A stretch of DNA of 64,000 nucleotides from the NCBI GenBank assembly GCA_963748985.1, contig CAVVKQ010000004.1, positions 56,169 to 120,168 of the forward strand, given 5' to 3'. Both the position numbers and the translations under genes were made by a program. Source of the DNA: RPQJ01 sp963748985. GTDB taxonomy: Bacteria > Pseudomonadota > Gammaproteobacteria > Steroidobacterales > Steroidobacteraceae. Position 1 is the first letter of the stretch; every line of letters starts with the position of its first letter. Below the pieces are notes generated by a model. That model was not told the DNA's origin. It saw only the letters and a program-made list of their open reading frames with translations, and did no database searches. Below are positions 40,015 through 50,865 of this stretch, piece by piece.

Positions 40015-40965
40015 ATGACAGCCGAACCGAACCGCAGATTGCCATTGGCAGACCTGACCATCGCGGTCGTGGGCGCGGGCCGCATCGGCTCGGAACTCAT
40101 CCGCAATCTCGGCCTGATGGGCATCAGCCGCATCGACGTGTTCGAGCGCGAGCCTCACGTCGCCGATCCGCTACGCAGCCGCTATACCGTGTACGAAGGC
40201 GATTTCTGGGACACGCTGACGCTGTCCGGCCTGCAGGGTTACGACTTTGCCGTCTGCACCGTCGACTGTCCCACTGCACGTCAGCGCATGAACCAGAAGT
40301 GTGTCGTGGCGAATGCGAACCTGGTTCAGGCGTGGACCGAAGGCACGCTTGCCATAGTGGGTGCCTACCCTTTCGCCGCACAGCCGGATTCCGCGTGCTT
40401 CGAATGCGATACGTCGCGCGCCGCCCTTCCAATGCCGATCGCCGCGCTCAAGCTGTCGGTGGAGGAAACCCCGGCCACGACCGGGCCTGCCACTCGCATC
40501 GCAACAGCGAGTGTCGCGGGGGCATTGGCCGCTGCGCTGATTGCACGTGTCGCGGCGGGTGCGCATGGCTCGGTAGCGCGCCGCGCCACACTTGACGCAA
40601 CGCTGGGCCAGGGCGCCTCGCTCGAAATCCCGCGCGACCCGCGCTGTCGGTGCTGCGGGTCGTTGCAACGACCGGTGCCGATCGTCCAGACGCGCAATCG
40701 ATGGGAAGCCACCGCATCCGTGGCGCATACGTGCCCCGAGATGCTGAACCAGCGGCTGCAGCTCAGCGACGAAATCGAAGGTCTGCCGGTGGAATCCTGC
40801 TGCGTGCGCGAACTGACCGCGCGCTTTCACGGCGGTCCGATCCCGGCCAAGTTCGCGCTAACGGAAGTCGGGGGCCGGATCATCTGCCTCGACTTCGAAG
40901 AACGTGAATCGGGCTCGGCGCCCGCCGTGTCGCGAGCGGCCGCCAGCCACCGGCCCGGCAACTGA
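40015..40965 (+). CDS. ThiF/E1-like nucleotide-binding protein
   Basis: The 316-aa protein begins with an E1-type Rossmann segment, LTIAVVGAGRIGSELIRNLG (residues 14-33), then DVFEREP and DFAVCTVDCPTARQRMN. Cysteine pairs CFEC (about 128/131) and CRCC (about 211-214) suggest zinc binding, as in ThiF/MoeB. The usual catalytic-cysteine region is not clear. E1-like proteins adenylate the C-terminus of a ubiquitin-like partner, but no such partner is seen here. It starts 34 bases after the secretin-like gene and may share its transcript. An earlier TTG start at 39964 is possible. Confidence 0.75.
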   Translation: MTAEPNRRLPLADLTIAVVGAGRIGSELIRNLGLMGISRIDVFEREPHVADPLRSRYTVYEGDFWDTLTLSGLQGYDFAVCTVDCPTARQRMNQKCVVANANLVQAWTEGTLAIVGAYPFAAQPDSACFECDTSRAALPMPIAALKLSVEETPATTGPATRIATASVAGALAAALIARVAAGAHGSVARRATLDATLGQGASLEIPRDPRCRCCGSLQRPVPIVQTRNRWEATASVAHTCPEMLNQRLQLSDEIEGLPVESCCVRELTARFHGGPIPAKFALTEVGGRIICLDFEERESGSAPAVSRAAASHRPGN

Positions 40966-40968
40966 CCG

Positions 40969-41511
40969 TCAGGGCTGGGAGGGCGGCAGTGGCGCAGCAG
41001 GCGATGCCGTCGCCGCAGGTGCGGGCGCAGCCGCGGGTTCGACGCTGAGCCCCGAGGACGGCCTGACCGGTTCGGGCGCGTTGATGATCTCGAAACGGTC
41101 CGCGAAATAATCGGTATCGCCGAAGCACGTGGTGGGCAACCCGCGATGCTCCTGGTAATGGATTCGCACCTGCTGGCCAACGGCCTTGTGCAGCTGCTCG
41201 GCCACGACCCGGTCGCGCACGCTGAAATTCCATATCTGCGGCGCGACACCACCCACGACGTATTGTGCGAGCTCGCCTTCGTACGTCTTGCAGATCCAGC
41301 CGCGCCTGGAGAATTTCTGCAGCACTCCTGCGCGTTCGCCTTCGGAGTAGCTCCACCACAGCATGAACATCGTGTAGAGCCCGATCAGGATCAGCGCGCC
41401 GAGCAGGCTGCCCCAGAAGAACGACCTGAAACTGCGCCGTGGCGGCCTGGGCGGCGGCGTGGCTGCCGGACTCGTCGTCGATTGGCTGGCAGCGGCAGTC
41501 GATTCGGCCAT
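40969..41511 (-). CDS. Membrane-anchored protein of unknown function
   Basis: The 180-aa protein has a Ser/Thr/Pro-rich cytoplasmic N-terminus, one membrane helix (about residues 32-55) and an extracytoplasmic domain. That domain holds WSYSEGERAGVLQKFSRRG, GWICKTYEGEL and RVRIHYQEH-like parts, with two cysteines that could pair. The Ala/Pro-rich C-terminus looks unstructured. Proteins with the SEGERAGVLQKFS motif recur in many bacteria without a known role. AAAGGGA before the ATG at 41511 supports the start. Confidence 0.78.
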   Translation of the reverse strand: MAESTAAASQSTTSPAATPPPRPPRRSFRSFFWGSLLGALILIGLYTMFMLWWSYSEGERAGVLQKFSRRGWICKTYEGELAQYVVGGVAPQIWNFSVRDRVVAEQLHKAVGQQVRIHYQEHRGLPTTCFGDTDYFADRFEIINAPEPVRPSSGLSVEPAAAPAPAATASPAAPLPPSQP

Positions 41512-41528
41512 GGTCTGATTCCCTTTGA

Positions 41529-43004
41529 TCATTGGTTTTGAGGCGCGGTCGCCAGGAAGGACTCGATGCGTGCGACGACGTAGGCATGGAACGGGTTGCT
41601 GCGCTGCCGGGTCAGCATCCAGTTCGGGACGTTCAGCACGCCGTTTTCGCCGCGGATCTCGAGCCTGCCCAGTTGTATGTGACGGTTCGACGCCGGCGCG
41701 GCGAAGCCATAGAGCGGATCGTCGGGCGGAAACGGCAACGCCACGTGCGACAACGAAAAGACGTTGCGAGGCCAGGCCAGGTCGAGCGGTCGTTCCGTCG
41801 TCTGCGCGCCGAGCGCGGGCGACCGACGCTCCAGCACCTGCAACGTTTGCGATGAGGCGTTGGAGATCAATGTCAATGCGAACGGACGCTGTGTCTGTGC
41901 CAGCAACCGTCGCGTGAGGGGCGCGGGATCGGCGATCAACATCGGTTGCACGACCGACAAACGATTGACGTCAAACAGCACGAGTTCGTGACCGTCGGGC
42001 GCAAGCCGGCCGAGCAGCGAATCAATGACGGCAGACGCGTGCACCGTGGAATCAACGGTGGAAAGGAACGTGAGGATCGGCGGCATACCGCGCAGCGGTC
42101 CTTCACTCGCGCTCGCGGCCAGTCGCCGGGTGAGGCGACTGGTGAAACTCTGTGTCACGCCGGCCGCGTTGAAGCTGAACGACTGGTACTTGTACGGGTC
42201 GACTTCCAGTTCGATTTGTTGCCACGCGGCGCGTCCGAAGCCCTGCAGGTCGGACAGGCCCGTGCGAATGCGGCCGATAGCGGCGAGCCTGGTGATGCTG
42301 ATCGCGGGTGAGAGCAGGACCAGCCCAGCGGGTTGCGGCAAGGTGGGGTCCGTCCTCGCATCGAGCGCGTAGCTGACGGCCAGCGCGGCGCCGTTGGAAT
42401 ACCCGATCATGTGTATCGGCTTCGCCGCGCCCAGGGACGCGCGCAGGTCACGCATCGCGAGCTGCGTCGCCGCCTCGAGGTCTGCCGCCTCGAACGTCAG
42501 CAACCCTGAAGGCGCCGTGCCGTGCCCCGGCAGACGCAGGCCAACGACCCGATACCCGCGCGTCGCCAACGCGCGGCCGAAACTGCGCAGGCTGTACGGC
42601 GAATCCGTCAGACCATGCAGCAACAACACTCCGCCGACGGGATCGCCTGCAGGATGCAGGATGAACGTGCGATTCCAGTTGAAGGACCAGGCGTTCGGAT
42701 CGCTGAGGCTGCCGGGATTGAACCGGCTGTACGGCGACCGGTCCGCCTCTTCGAGGCGCCCCGCAATGTCAGTCCGGACTTGGTCCAGAAGCAGCCGTTC
42801 GCGCGCGCGGTACTGCGCCAGTGTCGTGATGCGTCCTGTGGTGTAGTCGGATGCGGTGAATTCGGTCGTCAATCGCACGCGGTGCCAGGGCTTCAGCTCG
42901 GGCCCGGTCCACAGGAAATGCAGGTAAATCCCGACGCCGACGAGCAGCAATGCCGTCAGCAACGAACCCACCGTTCGGCCCAGCCAGCGTAGCGCTCTGC
43001 GCAC
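41529..43004 (-). CDS. Membrane-anchored alpha/beta hydrolase
   Basis: The 491-aa protein has an N-terminal membrane helix (about residues 11-32) and an alpha/beta-hydrolase domain. The oxyanion segment LLLHGLTDSPYS lies near residue 127 and the nucleophile serine in GYSNGAA near residue 200. The closing histidine is probably in FSLSHVALPF, about residue 430. The layout suggests an esterase or lipase acting on the outer face of the inner membrane. It is followed after 17 bases by the gene for the 180-aa anchored protein, so the pair may be one operon. Confidence 0.86.
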   Translation of the reverse strand: MRRALRWLGRTVGSLLTALLLVGVGIYLHFLWTGPELKPWHRVRLTTEFTASDYTTGRITTLAQYRARERLLLDQVRTDIAGRLEEADRSPYSRFNPGSLSDPNAWSFNWNRTFILHPAGDPVGGVLLLHGLTDSPYSLRSFGRALATRGYRVVGLRLPGHGTAPSGLLTFEAADLEAATQLAMRDLRASLGAAKPIHMIGYSNGAALAVSYALDARTDPTLPQPAGLVLLSPAISITRLAAIGRIRTGLSDLQGFGRAAWQQIELEVDPYKYQSFSFNAAGVTQSFTSRLTRRLAASASEGPLRGMPPILTFLSTVDSTVHASAVIDSLLGRLAPDGHELVLFDVNRLSVVQPMLIADPAPLTRRLLAQTQRPFALTLISNASSQTLQVLERRSPALGAQTTERPLDLAWPRNVFSLSHVALPFPPDDPLYGFAAPASNRHIQLGRLEIRGENGVLNVPNWMLTRQRSNPFHAYVVARIESFLATAPQNQ

Positions 43005-43154
43005 GACCTGCTCCCCCTGCGTTCCCGGAACCGTTCCAGCGAATCATAGTCGGTTTGTTGCGCCTCTCGTAAAACCCGAATGGTCGCGGTGCGCAATCGG
43101 CGCCAACATCCAGTTCGACTATCAGATCGCCCGCGTGGGCGCGACGAACGGGAG

Positions 43155-44069
43155 ATGGAACGAGTCACTGCAGCAGAGGCCAAGGCAGCGGCCACTACCG
43201 CCGCTTTGCCCGAATCCGGTTCGCACGCGTTCGATTTTGCCGATCGTCTGCGCGAAGCCGCGGATCTGTTGCACGCGCAGGGAGCCAACCCCTACCGGGT
43301 AGCCGCTTATCGCAAAGCGGCCGACACGATCGGCCGCCTGCCTGCCGACGAAATCGTGGGGCTCGTCGACCGCGAAGGGGTGGAGGGTCTCGACCGCCTG
43401 CCGCACGTCGGGCGCGGCATCGCGACAGCGATCATCGAAATGGTCCGCACCGGACACTGGTCGCAACTCGAACGGTTGCGCGGCACCGCGGATCCCGTCG
43501 CGTTGTTCACGGTGGTGCCGGGCCTCGGCCATCGCCTCGCCGAACGCATTCACGAAGAACTGCACCTCGATACGCTCGAAGGACTCGAACTGGCCGCGCA
43601 TGACGGCAGGCTCGAGAACGTGCCTGGTGTCGGCCCACGCCGCGCCGCAGCGATCCGCGCCAACCTGCACGCAATGCTCGTGCGTGGTCGCGACGTCGGC
43701 ACGGCACCGCCGGCCGCCCTGGGTCCCGTGCCTGCGGTCGGAGCATTGCTGGCGATCGATCGCCAATACCGCGACCAGGCGACTGCCGGCACGCTGCCGA
43801 CGATCGCACCGATTCGATTCAATCCTGCGCAGGAGGCGTGGCTGCCCGTGCTGCACGCCGAGCGCGATGGCTGGCAATTTACCGCAATCTTTTCCAACAC
43901 GGCCCAGGCGCATCAACTGAAACGCACCCGGGACTGGGTGCGGATCTTCCATTACGACTCCGAGAACTCGGAAGGCCAGCATACCGTCGTCACCGAGACA
44001 CACGGACCACTCGCCGGCAGGCGCGTCGTGCGCGGTCGCGAGACCGAGTGCCGCGCGCACTACGCCTGA
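43155..44069 (+). CDS. Helix-hairpin-helix DNA-binding protein (PolX N-terminus-like)
   Basis: The 304-aa protein resembles the first part of family X DNA polymerases, with FADRLREAADLLHAQGANPYRVAAYRKAA. It has three helix-hairpin-helix motifs (LPHVGRGIATAI, VPGLGHRLAERI, VPGVGPRRAAAI). In place of the polymerase core it has a C-terminal domain with FTAIFSNTAQAHQLKRTRDW and HYDSENSEGQHTVVTE that is conserved in similar bacterial proteins. It probably binds DNA non-specifically; a repair role is inferred. An upstream in-frame start at 43080 is possible. Confidence 0.8.
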   Translation: MERVTAAEAKAAATTAALPESGSHAFDFADRLREAADLLHAQGANPYRVAAYRKAADTIGRLPADEIVGLVDREGVEGLDRLPHVGRGIATAIIEMVRTGHWSQLERLRGTADPVALFTVVPGLGHRLAERIHEELHLDTLEGLELAAHDGRLENVPGVGPRRAAAIRANLHAMLVRGRDVGTAPPAALGPVPAVGALLAIDRQYRDQATAGTLPTIAPIRFNPAQEAWLPVLHAERDGWQFTAIFSNTAQAHQLKRTRDWVRIFHYDSENSEGQHTVVTETHGPLAGRRVVRGRETECRAHYA

Positions 44070-44082
44070 AGCGACGACACCG

Positions 44083-44652
44083 TCAATGAGACGAGGACTT
44101 GAGGCGCGGGCCTGCGCCGGGTCCGTCCGGAAACAACCGTCCAGCGCCTGCGAAGCGCTCCCGATAGTACGGATCATCCAGGCTCGCCTCGCCCACGTTC
44201 CTGCCGGTCTGGGGTGCGTGCACGAAACGTCGCTGGCCCGTGTAGATGCCGACGTGCGTCACTTCGCGGCTGCCCGGAACCAGCCGGAAAAAGACCAGAT
44301 CGCCCGCACGCAACGCATCAGGATCGACCTTGCGCGCAGCAGCGAATTGCGCCGCGGCCGTGCGTGGCACGCTGATGCCCTCGCGTGAGTGCGCGTAGCT
44401 GACCAGCCCGCTGCAGTCGAAGCCACGAGCGGGATCGGTGCCACCGTAGCGATACGGCGCGCCCACCTGGGCCAGCGCCTGCTGCGCGATCACTGCTCCC
44501 ACACCTTGCTGCGCTGCTGTCGATTGCTCGCTGGCCGCCGGTGCGGACGGTACGCCCGGACGGAACGGCGTACACCCGCTCGCCAGCAGCACCAGCACCA
44601 GCATTGCAAGTGCTTGCGCCAGCGAGCGATGGCGTTGGCAGTCCTGGCTCAC
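44083..44652 (-). CDS. NlpC/P60 cell-wall peptidase lipoprotein
   Basis: The 189-aa protein has a lipoprotein signal with lipobox LLASGC (Cys27) and a C40-family domain. The catalytic triad is visible: Cys80 in FDCSGLV, His143 in THVGIYTG and His155 in FVHAPQ. Such enzymes cut the gamma-D-Glu-diaminopimelate bond in peptidoglycan stem peptides. It lies ten bases after the hrpB stop, so it may be read from the hrpB transcript. Confidence 0.92.
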   Translation of the reverse strand: MSQDCQRHRSLAQALAMLVLVLLASGCTPFRPGVPSAPAASEQSTAAQQGVGAVIAQQALAQVGAPYRYGGTDPARGFDCSGLVSYAHSREGISVPRTAAAQFAAARKVDPDALRAGDLVFFRLVPGSREVTHVGIYTGQRRFVHAPQTGRNVGEASLDDPYYRERFAGAGRLFPDGPGAGPRLKSSSH

Positions 44653-44661
44653 CGGGCGTGT

Positions 44662-47229
44662 TCACTCACCGGGAGGCCGGACCTTGCGCGTGGGTGTCGC
44701 CGCGTAAGGATCGTCGGGCCAGTAGTGCCTGGGATAGCGACCCTTCAACTCCTTCCTCACTTCGACATAGCCGCGGGCCCAGAAACTCGCGAGATCGCGG
44801 GTGACCTGCACCGGACGCCGCGCCGGCGACAGCAGTTCGAGCGTGACCGGCACGCGACCGCCGGCAAGCCGCGGTGATTCCATCCAGCCGAACACCTCCT
44901 GTAAGCGGACGGCCAGGGCAGGCACCGCGCCGGTGTAGTCAACCGCGATCCGTGAACCGCTCGGCACGGTCAGGTGCGTGGGCGCCCATTCGTCAAGCCG
45001 GCGCTGCGCATTCCAGTCGAGCAGGCCGTGCAGCGCGCCCCGCAGATCGACACGGGCAAGGTGCTCACGGCGCGTCACGCCAGCGAGCCAGGGTGCGAGC
45101 CAGTCTTCGAGTGTCGCAAGCAACGTGGCGTCCGACACGTCGGGCCATTCGGCGGCTTGTTCCGGTGTCGTGGCGCTGTTGCGGACTACGGTGACCCGCG
45201 CACGCCATTGCTGCAGGTCCTTCGTCCACGGCAAGCAGTCGAGCCCAAGTGCGCGAATGCCTGCCAGCATCGCTGCGCGCGTATCGGCTTCGATCCCGCC
45301 GCGCAGTGCGCGTTCTTCGAGCACCAGCGCACCCAGGCGCTTCACCCGACGCGCAATGACGGTGTCCGTCCGGGCGTCCCAGGCAACTTCGTCCTGCTCC
45401 ATGACGAGCGCACCGAAGTGCTTCTCGAGCAGCGCGCGCTCGAGCGGTGCCGCGAGGTACAGTTTCGCTTCGCGCTCGCCGGCATCGATTTCGGCGGCAA
45501 CGATGAATTCACTGCGTGCCAGGGCGGATGGTCCCGGAAGCGCCGCACCGCGACCCTGGCTCAGCAGGTAACGTCCGCCCTCGCCGGCCCGCGCCATGCC
45601 GATGCGGTCGGGGTACGCGAATGCCAGCAGTAAACCGGTGGCCTGGTCACATGCGAGTTGCGGCTCACCATGGGTACGCGCCAAGTCTTGGCGGCTGATG
45701 CGCCGGGCAAACAGTTCACTCGAGCGTCGCACCTGCTGCAACGCACGGCCATCGACCGCGAATCCCGCAGGTGCCGGAGCTCCGTGCAGGACGTCCACGC
45801 GATGACGCAGGTCCGGGTCGCGCTGCATGCCCTGCGCACGCAGCGGATCGCGCTCGCTGACGAGCGCGGCGATGTCGCAGGCGAGATCGCCCAGGCCCAG
45901 CGCTGCACCGCGCTCGATCATGTGCGCCAGCCGAGGGTGCGTGCCGAGACTGGCCATGCGCCGGCCGCTGGGCGTCGCCTGGCTGCGTTCGTCGATCGCC
46001 TCGAGTCGATGCAGCAACTCTCTTGCCTGCGTCAGCATCGCAAGCGGCGGTGGATCGAGCCAGGCCAGGGAGTGCGGATCGCTCACGCCCCAGCACGCGA
46101 GTTCGAGTGCGAGTGGCGCGAGATCGGCCTCGAGGATTTCCGGAACGGCCTGTGCCAGCAGCGAAGCGTGCGCGGACTCGGACCACAGCCGATAGCACAC
46201 GCCCGGAGCGGTGCGCCCTGCCCGGCCGCGACGCTGGTCGGCCGAAGCGCGGGAAATCGAAACGGTCTCGAGGCGGCTCATGCCGCTGTTGGGATCGAAG
46301 CGCTGGCGTCGCTCGAGTCCTGAATCGACGACGACGCGCACGCCTGCGATGGTGAGGCTCGTTTCGGCGAGGTTCGTGGCGACGACGACTTTGCGGCGCC
46401 CTGCGGGCTCAGGACGCAACGCCGCATCCTGTGCCGCGGCATCGAGATCGCCATACAGCGGCAAGACCTGCAGCGAAGGATCACCCGCGCCGGTCGCAAT
46501 AGCTGCGCAGCAGCGCCGGATTTCCGCGGCGCCCGGCAGGAAGACGAGCACGTCGCCGGGATCCGACTCCAGGGCACGCAGGACGACGCGAGCAGCACGC
46601 TGCTCGATGGGTTCGGGCCAGCGATTGACGCCAGCAGGCGCCGGATTCTCGAACTGCGTGACGACGTCAAAGGCGCGTCCCTCGGAGCGCACGGAACCTG
46701 CATCGCCGAGCACCATCGCCACTGCAGCGCCGTCCAGCGTCGCCGACATGACGAGCACGCGCAGGTCGTCGCGCAGATGGCGCTGTGCATCGAGTGCCAG
46801 CGCGAGACCGAGATCCGACTGCAGGTTACGCTCGTGGAACTCGTCGAAGATCACGCAGCCGACGTCCTCCAGTGCAGGATCGTTTTGCAGTCGACGCGCC
46901 AGGATCCCCTCGGTCACTACCTCGATGCGCGTCGCAGCGCTGACACGGGTTTCGAGCCGGGTCCGGTAGCCCACGAGCTGTCCGGGCTCCGAGCCCGCAA
47001 GCTGCGAGAGTCTTCGCGCGACGGCGCGCGCTGCAATCCGGCGCGGCTGCAGCATGACGATGCGCTTGTCCGCGCCGAGCCACGGCTCATCCAGCAGCGC
47101 CAGCGGAACCACCGTGCTCTTGCCCGCACCCGGCGGCGCCTCGAGCACCGCGTTTCGATGCGCACGCAAGGCTGCTCGCAATGCGGGCAGCGCGTCGAGG
47201 ATCGGGGAGGCGGGTAGCGGAAAGCGCAA
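44662..47229 (-). CDS. hrpB: ATP-dependent RNA helicase HrpB
   Basis: The 855-aa DEAH-type helicase has Walker A PPGAGKST (residues 32-39), the DEFH box in IFDEFHERNLQSD (about 129), SAT as motif III, RRGRAGR-type motif VI (QRRGRAGRTAPG) and the long HrpB-specific C-terminus. E. coli HrpB is 809-824 aa. Its precise RNA role is not established; it is not essential in E. coli. It begins 51 bases from the divergent DUF456 gene. Confidence 0.94.
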   Translation of the reverse strand: MRFPLPASPILDALPALRAALRAHRNAVLEAPPGAGKSTVVPLALLDEPWLGADKRIVMLQPRRIAARAVARRLSQLAGSEPGQLVGYRTRLETRVSAATRIEVVTEGILARRLQNDPALEDVGCVIFDEFHERNLQSDLGLALALDAQRHLRDDLRVLVMSATLDGAAVAMVLGDAGSVRSEGRAFDVVTQFENPAPAGVNRWPEPIEQRAARVVLRALESDPGDVLVFLPGAAEIRRCCAAIATGAGDPSLQVLPLYGDLDAAAQDAALRPEPAGRRKVVVATNLAETSLTIAGVRVVVDSGLERRQRFDPNSGMSRLETVSISRASADQRRGRAGRTAPGVCYRLWSESAHASLLAQAVPEILEADLAPLALELACWGVSDPHSLAWLDPPPLAMLTQARELLHRLEAIDERSQATPSGRRMASLGTHPRLAHMIERGAALGLGDLACDIAALVSERDPLRAQGMQRDPDLRHRVDVLHGAPAPAGFAVDGRALQQVRRSSELFARRISRQDLARTHGEPQLACDQATGLLLAFAYPDRIGMARAGEGGRYLLSQGRGAALPGPSALARSEFIVAAEIDAGEREAKLYLAAPLERALLEKHFGALVMEQDEVAWDARTDTVIARRVKRLGALVLEERALRGGIEADTRAAMLAGIRALGLDCLPWTKDLQQWRARVTVVRNSATTPEQAAEWPDVSDATLLATLEDWLAPWLAGVTRREHLARVDLRGALHGLLDWNAQRRLDEWAPTHLTVPSGSRIAVDYTGAVPALAVRLQEVFGWMESPRLAGGRVPVTLELLSPARRPVQVTRDLASFWARGYVEVRKELKGRYPRHYWPDDPYAATPTRKVRPPGE

Positions 47230-47279
47230 GCGGAGGGCGTCCCTGTGACTATCGCGCCGGCAATGTGCATGATTGGCTC

Positions 47280-48209
47280 ATGGAAGGGAACAACGTGTGG
47301 ATGTGGGGGCTCGCCTTGCTCATGGTGCTCGGCGGGTTGGCGGGAGCCGTGTTGCCGGCGCTGCCAGGTGTGCCGCTCGTGTTCGGCGGACTGGTGGTTG
47401 CGGCCTGGGCCGACGACTTTCAGCGCGTCGGCTGGATCACGCTCACGCTTCTCGGCGTGCTGACAGTCGCGTCGTTCGCCATCGATTTCGCGGCCACGGC
47501 GCTAGGCGCAAAGCGCGTGGGAGCCTCCAGGCTCGCCATCGTCGGCGCTGCGCTTGGCACGCTGGGAGGCCTGTTGCTTGGAATTCCGGGCCTGATTCTC
47601 GGACCGTTCGTCGGCGCGGTCGCCGGTGAGATGCTCTCCCATGGCGAGTGGCGCAAGGCCACGCAGGCGGGATTCGCGACGTGGATGGGCCTGCTGTTCG
47701 GCACGCTCGTGAAGCTCGCGCTGGTGTTCACGATGCTTGGGAATCTTCCTGTTCGCCTACCTGATCGGCTGAGTCCGGCGAGGCGATATTTGGGGCGCGG
47801 TTCCTGCCTTCTTCCGGCGAGTGGAAAGACAGACTGGCGCTTATTGCAAGCGACTGATCCGGGGCCTTCCCCCGAGCTTGGAAGGGCAGACACGCGCTGG
47901 CTGCAGGCGATCAATCCGTGGCTTTCCCCAGGGCTCGGAAAGGCAGACACGCGCCCTGGGAAAAGCCACGGATTGATCGCTTGCGCGACAGCGCCTGAGC
48001 TCCTTTTCCGCGCAGCGGAAAAGGTCGCACGGCGCATGCAGCCTGCCAGGGGCGGCCACGATCACCGATGGCGGCACACCGATGCGGCGGAACGGCGGGC
48101 GCGGTTTATGCCGCACTCGACGCCGGATCCGGTGGGTGCTGCGTGCACCGTGCAAGTTTTCCGGCTCGGCGGAAAACTTGCTCAGGTGCCGCCTACTACA
48201 AGCGACTGA
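47280..48209 (+). CDS. DUF456 membrane protein, frameshifted at its C-terminus
   Basis: The first ~155 codons encode a normal DUF456 protein: a four-helix, glycine-rich membrane protein with PALPGVPLVFGGL and GLILGPFVGAVAGE. At 47739-47741 the run GGG puts the frame off. With GG the sequence would read LGIFLFAYLIG and stop at TGA 47770-47772, giving about 163 aa, the usual family size. As sequenced, the frame runs on through the repeat cluster to 48209 and adds about 145 repeat-derived residues. The true gene almost certainly ends, or ended, at 47772. Function is unknown. HrpB is transcribed from the other side of a 50-base gap. Confidence 0.8.
   Translation: MEGNNVWMWGLALLMVLGGLAGAVLPALPGVPLVFGGLVVAAWADDFQRVGWITLTLLGVLTVASFAIDFAATALGAKRVGASRLAIVGAALGTLGGLLLGIPGLILGPFVGAVAGEMLSHGEWRKATQAGFATWMGLLFGTLVKLALVFTMLGNLPVRLPDRLSPARRYLGRGSCLLPASGKTDWRLLQATDPGPSPELGRADTRWLQAINPWLSPGLGKADTRPGKSHGLIACATAPELLFRAAEKVARRMQPARGGHDHRWRHTDAAERRARFMPHSTPDPVGAACTVQVFRLGGKLAQVPPTTSD
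47907..47980. repeat. 27-bp inverted pair in the repeat cluster
   Basis: Arms at 47907-47933 and 47954-47980 match with one mismatch around a 20-base loop that holds GGCAGACACGCG. It is a diverged version of the unit at 48200-48277. Confidence 0.8.
48002..48024. repeat. 10-bp hairpin in the repeat cluster
   Basis: CCTTTTCCGC and GCGGAAAAGG pair perfectly around GCA. Confidence 0.75.
48152..48181. repeat. 12-bp hairpin in the repeat cluster
   Basis: GCAAGTTTTCCG and CGGAAAACTTGC pair perfectly around GCTCGG. It is similar in plan to the hairpin at 48002-48024. Confidence 0.75.
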
Positions 48210-48277
48210 TCCGGGGCCTTCCCCCGAGCGCGTGTCTGCCTTTCCAAGCTCGGGGGAAGGCCCCGGATCAGTCGCTT
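48200..48277. repeat. Perfect 30-bp palindrome in the repeat cluster
   Basis: Arms at 48200-48229 and 48248-48277 are perfectly complementary around an 18-base loop. It lies about 80 bases after the acs stop codon on the minus strand and could terminate or protect the acs transcript. Confidence 0.88.
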
Positions 48278-48357
48278 ACCCTTAGCGCCAGCCTGCCATC
48301 CCAAGCTCGGGGGAAGGTACCGGATCGACCGCCTGCACCGCGCGCGAGCCGGCAGTG

Positions 48358-50301
<1,944 letters not shown>

Positions 50302-50347
50302 CGTCAGACCCCCCTGCGCCCGGACTGTTGCCGGGGCGCTTTCAACA

Positions 50348-50767
50348 TCAGTCGAGCGCGGCACGCACGCGTGCAGCGTGCTCCGCGAGTACCCTGTGAT
50401 CCGCCATGTCGCGCGCGTGGAAGCGCAGGTCGAGCCCCTCGTGACGCGGAACGACGTGGAAATGAATGTGGAATACGGACTGGCCGGCCGCGCTGCCGTT
50501 CAACTGCGCGATCAGGATGCCGGGCGCAGCGAATGCTTTCTTGACGGCCCTGGCGACACGTTGCGTCGTCAGGATCGTCGCCGCCAGCGCGTCTGGCGGC
50601 AGGTCGAGGATGTTCTCGGCCGGCGCCTTCGGGATCACCAGCGTGTGGCCTTCTGCCTGTGGCATCACGTCCATGAATGCGAGCGTTTGCTCGTCCTCGT
50701 AGACCTTATGCGATGGAATCTCGCCGCGCAGGATGCGCGCGAAAATGTTGTTGCCGTCGTAAGCCAT
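50348..50767 (-). CDS. HIT-family (HINT-like) nucleotide hydrolase
   Basis: The 139-aa protein has the histidine triad FHIHFHVVP (His100, His102, His104), the segment NIFARILRGEIPSHKVYED at the N-terminus and GHTLVIPK. HINT-type enzymes hydrolyse purine nucleotide phosphoramidates such as AMP-lysine adducts. The ATG at 50767 is used because the family starts there. It probably shares a transcript with acs. Confidence 0.92.
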   Translation of the reverse strand: MAYDGNNIFARILRGEIPSHKVYEDEQTLAFMDVMPQAEGHTLVIPKAPAENILDLPPDALAATILTTQRVARAVKKAFAAPGILIAQLNGSAAGQSVFHIHFHVVPRHEGLDLRFHARDMADHRVLAEHAARVRAALD

Positions 50768-50865
50768 GGTCGGCGGTACCCTGCTCCCCGGTCTGCCCTG
50801 GTCGAGTATAGCGGCGGTCTGGCGACGCCCCGACCGCCATTCGACCAAAGGATGAGACCGGTCGT

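Larger units (their letters stand above)
47845..48336. repeat. Mosaic cluster of long palindromic repeats
   Basis: The cluster holds at least four copies of a unit with core AAGCGACTGATCCGGGGCC followed by TTCCCCCGAGC. They lie at 47848-47879, 47907-47933 (diverged), 48200-48229 and, reversed, 48248-48277; a further reversed partial copy is at 48302-48330. A second short module, with AAGGCAGACACGCG, links the arms. Two unrelated hairpins are interspersed at 48002-48024 and 48152-48181. There is no independent gene here; the DUF456 frame reads into it only because of a frameshift. Confidence 0.85.

Noticed and set aside
47773..48209. A real C-terminal extension of the DUF456 protein
   Set aside because: The extension is encoded by palindromic repeats in the wrong frame, and restoring one base gives the normal family end at 47772. 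It is kept only as the as-sequenced frame.
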